Positions 1 through 5,365 of a stretch of 14,880 bases of DNA are shown one piece after another. Position numbers and translations under genes: made by a program. The DNA is from an uncultured Eubacterium sp. Its GTDB lineage: Bacteria > Bacillota > Clostridia > Lachnospirales > Lachnospiraceae. The notes under the pieces were generated by a model, which saw nothing but the letters and a program-made list of their open reading frames with translations, made no database searches and was not told where the DNA came from. The stretch's first letter is position 1. Each line of letters starts with the position of its first letter. The stretch lies in contig CAJTZX010000072.1 of the NCBI GenBank assembly GCA_910584345.1, positions 1-14,880 on the forward strand. The letters run 5' to 3'.

Positions 1-17
1 GTAAGGAGGAAACATAC

Positions 18-197
18 ATGAGATTCAGAGAAGCCGACCGGATGCTAAAGGATGATGGATGGTACGTGTCAGACATAAGCGGCTCACATTACCAATACAA
101 ACACCCAACAAAGCCCGGAAAAGTAAGCGTCCCGAATCATCCAGGTGACATTCCGAAAAGTATTGTTAAATCCATACTCAAGCAGGCGAGGCTGTAA
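18..197 (+). CDS. hicA: HicA family mRNA interferase toxin
   Basis: This 59-residue protein is the usual size for HicA, a small double-stranded-RNA-binding-fold ribonuclease that cleaves mRNA and is held inactive by HicB. The N-terminal helix (FREADRMLKDDGW) leads into the strand with the conserved glycine-serine-histidine, GSHYQYKHP (residues 22-30), whose His is the catalytic residue of the family. It ends in the typical VPNHPGDIPKSIVKSILKQ segment (residues 39-57). A strong ribosome binding site, AAGGAGGA at 3-10, stands 7 bases before the ATG and fixes the start. hicB follows 53 bases downstream, the classic toxin-first order. The gene looks intact. Family knowledge gives the function; the sequence shows the motif, size and pairing. 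Confidence 0.93.
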   Translation: MRFREADRMLKDDGWYVSDISGSHYQYKHPTKPGKVSVPNHPGDIPKSIVKSILKQARL

Positions 198-250
198 CAA
201 GCTCCTGCCCTTGCAAATAATATAGATTACACGGAAAGGAGCAATGATTT

Positions 251-679
251 ATGAATTATGTGTACCCGGCTGTTTTCTATGAGGAAGAAGGCAAAATATC
301 AGTAATCTTCCCCGATTTGGGAAACCTCGCAACTTTTGGGGATAATGTGGCGGACGCTATGCGCATGGCTCAAGATGCCTGCGGTCTGCATCTGTTTACT
401 GCTCTGCGTGAAGGCGATCCCCTCCCGGCTCCCAGTTCATTAGGCGAAATCAATCCTGCTGCCATCCTGAAAGAATTTGAAATGGAATCCGCTGCGGAAA
501 GCGCTTTCGTCAATATGGTATTGGTGGATATGACCGAATATGCAAGGAAGCACAGCGACAAGGCAGTAAAAAAGACTTTAAGCATCCCCATGTGGCTGAA
601 TACTCTTTGTGAGGAAAAAAGCATCAACTTTTCAAAAGTATTGCAGGATGCCTTATTGACAAAAGTACAATCGCTATGA
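251..679 (+). CDS. hicB: HicB family antitoxin
   Basis: This 142-residue antitoxin partners HicA. Its N-terminal part (about residues 1-70) has the partial RNase H-like HicB fold: YPAVFYEEEGKISVIFPDL, then GDNVADAMRMAQDACGLHL and the DPLPAPSSL strand. The C-terminal part (about 98-140) looks like a ribbon-helix-helix DNA-binding segment (KKTLSIPMWLNTLCEEKSIN, then FSKVLQDALL), which would bind the operon's own promoter. A good ribosome binding site (AAGGAG at 236-241) precedes the ATG at 251. HicB normally neutralises HicA by direct binding and autorepresses the operon. The promoter must lie upstream of the window, because hicA begins at its edge. Length and motifs are normal. Confidence 0.93.
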   Translation: MNYVYPAVFYEEEGKISVIFPDLGNLATFGDNVADAMRMAQDACGLHLFTALREGDPLPAPSSLGEINPAAILKEFEMESAAESAFVNMVLVDMTEYARKHSDKAVKKTLSIPMWLNTLCEEKSINFSKVLQDALLTKVQSL

Positions 680-748
680 CTGGCAGCAGTCCAAAACAGA
701 ATATATTTTACCTGATAAGAACACCGCCCCGACACTCGCCAAAAGAAC

Positions 749-801
749 AAAGGGCGATTTTCTCTGTCTATTCACGTTTTAAAAGCCTATTTTCGCCCTT
801 T
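749..801. repeat. Inverted repeat downstream of hicAB
   Basis: A 9-base inverted repeat, AAAGGGCGA at 749-757 and TCGCCCTTT at 793-801, is separated by 35 bases in the non-coding stretch 680-1051. No T-run follows, so it is a weak candidate terminator for hicAB or simply a leftover repeat. The rest of this roughly 370-bp stretch holds no gene I can support. A 74-codon open frame starting at 676 overlaps the hicB stop, has no family signature and probably is not translated. Confidence 0.35.
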
Positions 802-1051
802 ATCCCTCTACCCTTATTATTTTTACCCTTGCGCCATTTCAAGCCGAATTTGCCCCTCTGCAAGCCTTACTACAAGGCATTTGAAACTGTTTCCGCTTGA
901 ATCTCTCCGCTATCCCGTGTGGAAAATACGGCTGGCGGGGCACAGCATTCAAAAAAACCGATTTAAAGAATACTGATACTGATTTCAGAAAAAATGCTGC
1001 GTAAATATATAGAGAATCAGGGATAGAAAAGGCGCAGAAAGGTGGTGGTGC

Positions 1052-1472
1052 ATGTTAAAAGCATATAAGTACAGAATATATCCCTATAAAGAGCAAAAAA
1101 TACAGATGGCAAAAACATTCGACTGCTGCCGTTTCGTTTATAATCAGACTTTGGCATACCGCAAGCATATCAAAAATTTTCAAAGAACATGCAGGATAAA
1201 ATCAGCGACCATATCACAAGCACCTAGCAGAAAGTATTTTGTGTCAGTGCTGGTGGAAACGGAACATGGTGAGCTGCCGCATACAGAGCAGGAGATAGGA
1301 CTTGATTTAGGCATTAAGGATTTTTGTATTACATCAGGAGGAGAAAAGTACGAAAATCCAAAGACAATAAAAAGATTCTGGTTGTGGGTATCAAAATGTT
1401 GATACAAAAGATTTATCAGTAAGGGAATGGGTAGTTCACAAAAAGCCAGATATGCACAGTCTGTTATTCTGA
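1052..1472 (+). pseudogene. tnpB: IS605-family TnpB (OrfB), internally deleted remnant
   Basis: Three separated blocks of an IS200/IS605 TnpB survive. Block one (residues 1-40) is the N-terminus: LKAYKYRIYPYKEQKIQ, then CCRFVYNQTLAYRK. Block two (about 49-109) carries the RuvC-I region with the catalytic Asp in IGLDLGIKDF and continues to ENPKTIKR. Block three reads one frame further on, from base 1383, as CGYQNVDTKDLSVREW, the start of the C-terminal zinc-finger region, and stops at 1470-1472. An intact TnpB has roughly 370-400 residues; here the central helical region, RuvC-II and the second zinc-binding pair are missing. The start is preceded by a purine-rich GAAAGGTGGTGG. No tnpA and no clear element ends are visible. 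It cannot encode an active nuclease. Confidence 0.88.
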
Positions 1473-1515
1473 AATAAAGCTATATAATATTAATAAATAA
1501 TAAGCAATCAGGCAA

Positions 1516-1544
1516 AAAGTTTGTGGGAAATAGAAAGTTTGTGG
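1516..1544 (+). repeat. Direct repeat AAAGTTTGTGG x2 before the antitoxin-toxin promoter
   Basis: The 11-base word AAAGTTTGTGG occurs at 1516-1526 and again at 1534-1544, an 18-base period. It lies just upstream of the -10 box at 1567. Position and spacing (nearly two helical turns) suit a pair of operator sites for the antitoxin or its complex; this role is inferred. Confidence 0.5.
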
Positions 1545-1563
1545 TAGTAATCTGTCCCGGTCA

Positions 1564-1572
1564 TGGTATAAT
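1564..1572 (+). promoter_or_regulatory. Extended -10 promoter of the antitoxin-PIN toxin operon
   Basis: TGGTATAAT is a consensus -10 hexamer (1567-1572) with the TGn extension. It lies 43 bases before the antitoxin ATG and is followed by eight A. No good -35 is seen at 17 bases, which is common for extended -10 promoters. Confidence 0.6.
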
Positions 1573-1615
1573 AAAAAAAACGCAGGTAATTCTGCGGGCT
1601 TGGGAGGTGGGTAAA

Positions 1616-1852
1616 ATGTCAACTTTAGAAAAGACCATAGATCTGTTATATGCTCTTCCAGAAAATCAGGTGGAGGCAATCTATAGCTTTGTACAGTTTC
1701 TCAGTTCACAGCAGAAAACAGAAAAGCCTGCTGTAAATGAATCCCTGGATGATATTTTCAAGAATATTGTGGGTGTCCTGCCGGATACGGGCAGAACGTT
1801 GGAAGAATACAGAGAGGAGAGAATACGTGGAAAATATGAAGCTGCTGATTGA
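1616..1852 (+). CDS. Small antitoxin of a PIN-toxin (VapBC-like) pair
   Basis: This 78-residue protein starts at MSTLEKTIDLL. The start was chosen because GGGAGGTGGG (1601-1610) lies directly before it and the extended -10 lies upstream; an in-frame ATG at 1523 would precede the promoter. Residues 1-25 form a two-helix segment (LEKTIDLLYALPENQVEAIY) of the DUF2281/VapB-like type. The C-terminal tail (GRTLEEYREERIRGKYE) is the kind that antitoxins wrap around PIN toxins. Its last 26 bases overlap the toxin gene, indicating translational coupling. It should bind the toxin and repress the operon. The family is assigned from partner and shape; I do not recognise a defined DNA-binding motif. Confidence 0.75.
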   Translation: MSTLEKTIDLLYALPENQVEAIYSFVQFLSSQQKTEKPAVNESLDDIFKNIVGVLPDTGRTLEEYREERIRGKYEAAD

Positions 1853-2252
1853 TACGAATGTGATCCTTGATATGTTCTTTCAGCGTAATGGCAGTGATAA
1901 TTCCATGAAATTATTCAGGAAGATCAGGGATAATGGAGACAGTGCATATATATCTGCGTCTTCTGTGACAGATCTTTTTTACATTATCCGTAAAGAAGTG
2001 CATGATATGGAAAAGACGTATGTTATTATGGAAAATATTTTTAAGCTGGTATCCGTCTTGTCTGTGACAGAAAAAGATATACAGGACGCATTCAGGCTGA
2101 AATGGAAAGATTTTGAGGATTGTGTACAGTATATGACAGCAAAAAATAATGGAGCAGATTACATTATTACTGTAAATGTAAAAGATTATGCAGACGCTGA
2201 ACTTCCTGTTCGGACGCCATCTGCCTGGATTATGGAGACTGGCAGTCAATAA
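1827..2252 (+). CDS. PIN-domain toxin (VapC-like ribonuclease)
   Basis: This PIN-domain endoribonuclease has about 141 residues. The first catalytic Asp is in LLIDTNVILDMF. The central SSVTDLFYIIRK helix carries the second acidic position as Asp, and DFEDCVQYMTAK followed by YIITVNVKDY supplies the remaining acidic residues and the T-x-N element. I chose GTG 1827 because AGAGGAGA (1812-1819) sits at a proper distance; ATG 1836 is the alternative. The gene overlaps the antitoxin by 26 bases, as in VapBC modules. PIN toxins of this kind cleave tRNA or rRNA using Mg2+, but the target here cannot be read from sequence. No frame break is present, so the pair is probably functional. Confidence 0.82.
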   Translation: MENMKLLIDTNVILDMFFQRNGSDNSMKLFRKIRDNGDSAYISASSVTDLFYIIRKEVHDMEKTYVIMENIFKLVSVLSVTEKDIQDAFRLKWKDFEDCVQYMTAKNNGADYIITVNVKDYADAELPVRTPSAWIMETGSQ

Positions 2253-2345
2253 AGAAAACAAAAAAGGAGCATCCGGCACAGCTGCTGTTAAAGAATGTTT
2301 ATTATTTAGACTATTCAGGCAAAAATTTCACACAATGGGAGCAGG

Positions 2346-2653
2346 ATGGATATTGCAGAAGACAGGTTTGTGGAAATTTCAGAAGACGGCACAGTTTATA
2401 TTCTGGTAACGGATCAGAATGGTCGGACTTATGAAAAAAGCCACCATATTCACTGCTTTGATTTTGAAGCTCCTGTGATTAATGCTGCTGTCAGCGACGG
2501 AGTGCTGAGTATCCGGGCATATGATACAGATTCCGGCGTAAGGGCGGTTTATGTGAACGGCTATGAGTTTGCTGAGCCTGCCGGAGGGATATTGAATATC
2601 CGGCTTCAACAGTTTGACGCCGGATACCAGTATTTTACCATGCAGGCAGCAGA
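2346..2653 (+). pseudogene. Fragment of an Ig-like-domain protein of a conjugative element
   Basis: The readable frame gives a beta-rich segment: RFVEISEDGTVYILVTD, then FDFEAPVINAAVSDGVLSI, YDTDSGVRAVYVNGYEF, and NIRLQQFDAGYQYFTMQA. It looks like one Ig-like domain of a secreted or surface protein of a kind I associate with Clostridia conjugative elements, where topB can lie close by. The frame has no signal peptide and no convincing ribosome binding site, and its normal continuation is cut at about 2650, where topB sequence begins in another frame. The open frame runs on to 2801 only by chance across foreign sequence. I treat it as a decayed fragment. The family assignment rests on recognition alone. 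Confidence 0.55.
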
Positions 2654-2757
2654 ATTTCTTCAATGGAGGAAAGTGCCATTCGTGAGGGATTTGAGAATTT
2701 ACAGCCGGGGAGCGATTATGACAACTTGTACCATTCCGCACTGTGCAGACAGAAATT
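2651..2757 (+). pseudogene. topB: Internal fragment of DNA topoisomerase III (TopB)
   Basis: In the frame of base 2663 the sequence reads ISSMEESAIREGFENLQPG, then SDYDNLYHSALCRQ. This matches the conserved type IA topoisomerase stretch just before the usual ADWLVGINATR. The match ends abruptly at about 2757, where the minus-strand transposase fragment begins. Only about 35 of some 700 codons remain, so no function is possible. It is a relic of the DNA-processing module of an integrative conjugative element. Confidence 0.72.
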
Positions 2758-2760
2758 GTT

Positions 2761-3039
2761 TTACTTTCTCAAGAGAAAGTCCTGAATCATATCTTCCATA
2801 GCCCGACACATAATCTTGATTCCATCCTTGCTCTCTTTGAAAAATCTCACCCTGTCCGCCAGTGTCCCATAGTACATATCCGCTGCGTCTGTGCAGGAGA
2901 AGTCATGTATTAACTTTTCGATTGGCGTATCTTCACGGTAAGCGCCATTTACATACAGTATGTGCGAACCGTCTTCAAATCTTTCCCCAGTTCCTAAAAA
3001 ACACCGCTCAATCGGATAGAGCGGCAGCCCTTTTATATT
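2761..3039 (-). pseudogene. PD-(D/E)XK nuclease family transposase, C-terminal remnant
   Basis: Read on the minus strand, the frame gives GLPLYPIERCFLGTGERFED, then GSHILYVNGAYREDTPIEKL, IHDFSCTDAADMYYGTLADR and FFKESKDGIKIMCRAMEDM, with a stop at 2761-2763. This is characteristic of the C-terminal half of PD-(D/E)XK (Rpn-like, recombination-promoting nuclease) transposases common in Lachnospiraceae. The 5' side is closed by a TGA at 3040-3042, and the N-terminal nuclease core is absent. The left boundary abuts the topB fragment almost base to base, so one insertion or deletion event probably created the junction. Confidence 0.75.
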
Positions 3040-3086
3040 TCATGAACTTTTTATAATGCCACATGTAAACTTTAAATCTATATATT

Positions 3087-3131
3087 GTATGGAAACATGT
3101 ACAGTGAGTTTGCTATAGGCTGTTTCCATAC
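3087..3131. repeat. Perfect 11-bp inverted repeat at the end of the DUF4422 gene
   Basis: GTATGGAAACA (3087-3097) and TGTTTCCATAC (3121-3131) are exact reverse complements separated by 23 bases. The right arm touches the stop codon of the minus-strand DUF4422 gene. It could form the hairpin that ends the minus-strand operon, but no U-run follows on that strand. Alternatively it marks the island's edge. Confidence 0.5.
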
Positions 3132-4262
3132 CTATGATATGAAGTTTTTATCTGCATATACAGTTTTATATTTGTTACGATGCATTTCAAAGAAAAGTGT
3201 AATTAAACGTTCCGATAAAAATCCCGGATATCGGTTTTGATAACTATCTGTATATTGACCTTCATGTGCAGCAATTGTATCTATAATCGGAAACATCCAG
3301 CTGCATAAGTCATTTAGTACGGATTTTCGCATAATAAACATATTACAGGGTGAATATAAATTGGATTGAAAGATTGTTACTGCCTGTTCATATTCTGATA
3401 CATGATGCTCATTTAAATAGTCCATCATTTGAGTCCAAACAGTTGGAGTATGTCGTGTTTTGTAATTTTCTGCAACATTTGGGGCTACATATAGTGGAAG
3501 TGGGAGAATCACATCAATATGATAGCACTGCATGCGTTCCAGCCAGTTTTCCGGAAGTATAAAATGTCTGCGATAATGGACAAGTCCGATGATATCTTCT
3601 TTGGCGTTTTTCCATATCCAATATAGGCCAGTTAATTCACAATACTGTTTGTTCTTAGAAGAGATATTATCACCGGTGCAATCTATAATATCAGATTTGT
3701 CATAATGTGTATCTGATAACGCAGTACCCACACGGATGATTTTTTCATAGTCTGCTAATTGAACCTTGTTCGTTAATTCCTTATCAAATATAGACTTTGC
3801 AACATAAATACATGACGACAAAGTCTCAGTTTTTGCGGACGCAGGTAATTCCTCGTTTGGGAATCCAAGAGTATCTATGCGATCAATCTTGGCAAATGTT
3901 CTGTTAATACTCGAGAAGTATTGCTGCAGATATGCGTTACGTAATGTAAGATCCAAATCTACTGTTACCGGGAAAATTTTCTTCATTCCTAATTGTCGGA
4001 GCATGGAAGAAAGGTGTTTATGATAAATACCTCTGGTGCCAATAAAGACGGGATATTCACAATGTAATTTTGTGTTTTGATTAAATTTTATTACTGGTAC
4101 GCCTTGAATTGATTTTGCGTTGCTTTCGTCATTATTGACAAGATAGGCTTCTACAGTAGTTTCAGGATATAGGTATTGTAAGTATATCGCTAATGTTTGT
4201 GCTCTTGAATGTGCTCCGGCAACATAGAATTTCTTATCGAGACCAAAATCAGTTTTATTCAT
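3132..4262 (-). CDS. DUF4422 glycosyltransferase-like protein with N-terminal Rossmann-like domain
   Basis: This 376-residue protein has two parts. Residues about 10-105 form a Rossmann-like segment (FYVAGAHSRAQTLAIYLQYL, then AYLVNNDES, IQGVPVI and YPVFIGT), resembling nucleotide- or sugar-binding domains of glycan loci. Residues about 150-370 are a DUF4422 domain, with the signature KQYCELTGLYWIWKN (205-219), GLVHYRRHF (226-234) and PGFLSERLITLFF (346-358). DUF4422 proteins occur in exopolysaccharide and capsule clusters and resemble GT-A-type glycosyltransferases, so transfer of a sugar to a surface polymer in the cytoplasm is a fair inference. No signal peptide or membrane segment is seen. 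A GGAG precedes the ATG by 11 bases. It lies 52 bases after the epimerase gene and is probably co-transcribed with it. Donor and acceptor are unknown. Confidence 0.8.
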   Translation of the reverse strand: MNKTDFGLDKKFYVAGAHSRAQTLAIYLQYLYPETTVEAYLVNNDESNAKSIQGVPVIKFNQNTKLHCEYPVFIGTRGIYHKHLSSMLRQLGMKKIFPVTVDLDLTLRNAYLQQYFSSINRTFAKIDRIDTLGFPNEELPASAKTETLSSCIYVAKSIFDKELTNKVQLADYEKIIRVGTALSDTHYDKSDIIDCTGDNISSKNKQYCELTGLYWIWKNAKEDIIGLVHYRRHFILPENWLERMQCYHIDVILPLPLYVAPNVAENYKTRHTPTVWTQMMDYLNEHHVSEYEQAVTIFQSNLYSPCNMFIMRKSVLNDLCSWMFPIIDTIAAHEGQYTDSYQNRYPGFLSERLITLFFEMHRNKYKTVYADKNFIS

Positions 4263-4314
4263 AAATTTTGTCGCTCCAGTTTCTTTTATAGTTATTGTTT
4301 TTTAATGAAAGGTA

Positions 4315-4971
4315 TTATAAACAATATTCCCTTACGTCCTGTAAAATATTTTTATATGACTTTTCTTTGCCAAAAAGAATCGTTGTTCCAAGTACGAACC
4401 CCTTTACTCCTTTTGGGGCATAGGTTTTTATTTTATCTTCTGAACATGCTCCATCCCAGTAAACTTCAATATCGCGTTCCTTTCTTACATTTAGAAATTT
4501 ATTTAACTTTTGTCCAATATATGGTAAGAAAACCTGTCCTGCATTCCCAGGGTTTACACTCATAACAAGAACCCTTTTTGCCAAAAAAAGCAATTCGCTG
4601 ACATTTTCAAACGAGGTACCCGGATTAACGGCGATACCAGGTGTTATTCCGGCATTTATAATGGCCTGCAGTGTGGTAGCCGGCTGATAATCTGCTTCTG
4701 GATGTACATATATGACATTCACGCCGGATTCAATAAATACTTTTAAATAGCTTAACGGTCTTTTTATCATTAAGTGAGCCTCAACTGGCTTATTGGTTAA
4801 TTTTCGAATACATTTTAAATCCTGGATTCCCATACAAAAATTAGGAACAAATTGTCCGTCCATAATATCAATATGGAAGGAATCAATGCCGCCGTCTTCC
4901 AGTAACTTTATTTCTTTTTCCAGATTTCCAAAATTTGCGCACATCATAGATGCTGACAATTCTGTTTGCAT
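4315..4971 (-). CDS. Ribulose-phosphate 3-epimerase family protein
   Basis: This 218-residue TIM-barrel protein belongs to the Rpe family. All four expected metal/catalytic residues are visible: H33 and D35 in HIDIMDGQFVPNF, H66 in EAHLMI, and D173 in VYWDGACS. The family's usual DGG is DGA here, and the usual PGFGGQ is PGNAGQ (141-146), so this is a divergent member. I chose the internal start MQTELSASMMCANF because GGAGGAAAG lies just before it; an in-frame ATG 33 bases upstream lacks such a site. Family enzymes interconvert ribulose- and xylulose-phosphate or allulose- and fructose-phosphate. Here, paired with a DUF4422 gene, it more likely supplies a sugar phosphate for glycan synthesis than serves central metabolism; that role is inferred. 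Confidence 0.85.
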   Translation of the reverse strand: MQTELSASMMCANFGNLEKEIKLLEDGGIDSFHIDIMDGQFVPNFCMGIQDLKCIRKLTNKPVEAHLMIKRPLSYLKVFIESGVNVIYVHPEADYQPATTLQAIINAGITPGIAVNPGTSFENVSELLFLAKRVLVMSVNPGNAGQVFLPYIGQKLNKFLNVRKERDIEVYWDGACSEDKIKTYAPKGVKGFVLGTTILFGKEKSYKNILQDVREYCL

Positions 4972-4980
4972 ATTCTTTCC

Positions 4981-5117
4981 TCCATGACTTTTAATTGGTT
5001 TCATTTTGTTACACGAAAAAAAATCATGAAGTTTTTATTCTCCATGAATTTTGCTTAAATCTATGAGCTTTTTACTTCCGTGTATATAGCTTATCATCCA
5101 TGATAATAAATTTACTT
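4981..5117 (-). repeat. Imperfect TCATGGA repeats in the leader of the epimerase gene
   Basis: On the minus strand the leader holds five related elements of the form A/T-rich run plus TCATGGA or close variants. On the plus strand their cores are TCCATGA at 4981, TCATGA at 5024, TCCATGA at 5041, CTATGAG at 5061 and TCCATGA at 5097. Each is preceded on the minus strand by a run like AATAAAAA. The last overlaps the ribosome binding site. They may be binding sites or duplicated leader segments; nothing in the sequence decides. Confidence 0.35.
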
Positions 5118-5214
5118 GTTTATAATATGTTTTCTTATATATCGGCATTTGTTTCAGTTGATTTAATATTTTTTAAAAATTTAGCAAATGGTTTATGAAA
5201 TGTATAAATTCTGT

Positions 5215-5246
5215 GTAACAGTTCAATGTGTGATCTGAACTGTTAC
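5215..5246. repeat. Perfect 11-bp inverted repeat in the divergent intergenic region
   Basis: GTAACAGTTCA (5215-5225) and TGAACTGTTAC (5236-5246) are exact reverse complements with a 10-base spacer. No T-run follows, so a terminator is unlikely. The repeat lies about 40 bases upstream of the -35 of the plus-strand glycan operon, where an operator for a dimeric regulator would fit. The rest of 4972-5365 is very AT-rich and holds no gene that I can see. Confidence 0.55.
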
Positions 5247-5286
5247 GATTCTGTATGTTTTATGATTCTGGTGATTTACTGTAAAC

Positions 5287-5315
5287 TTGTTAATTTTATG
5301 GATTTATGATAATAT
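5287..5315 (+). promoter_or_regulatory. Candidate sigma-A promoter of the glycan operon
   Basis: TTGTTA (5287-5292) and TAATAT (5310-5315) are separated by exactly 17 bases and lie about 50 bases before the ATG at 5366. The region is AT-rich, so chance matches are likely; the correct spacing and position support it. Confidence 0.45.
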
Positions 5316-5365
5316 AAATCTGGTAATTTGGTAACGGTCAAAAGAACAGTGAAAGAGGAAATGTT

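Noticed and set aside
676..900. A 74-codon plus-strand open frame after hicB
   Set aside because: It overlaps the hicB stop, has no separate ribosome binding site or family signature and odd composition.
1523..1615. Extended N-terminus of the small antitoxin from ATG 1523
   Set aside because: It would start upstream of the consensus extended -10 box; the ATG at 1616 has a strong ribosome binding site.
4209..4565. A 118-codon plus-strand frame opposite the DUF4422 and epimerase genes
   Set aside because: It is antisense to two well-supported genes and shows no protein-like pattern.
5215..5246. Invertible promoter or intrinsic terminator in the divergent region
   Set aside because: The arms are only 10 bases apart, too close for an invertible promoter, and no T-run follows for a terminator.
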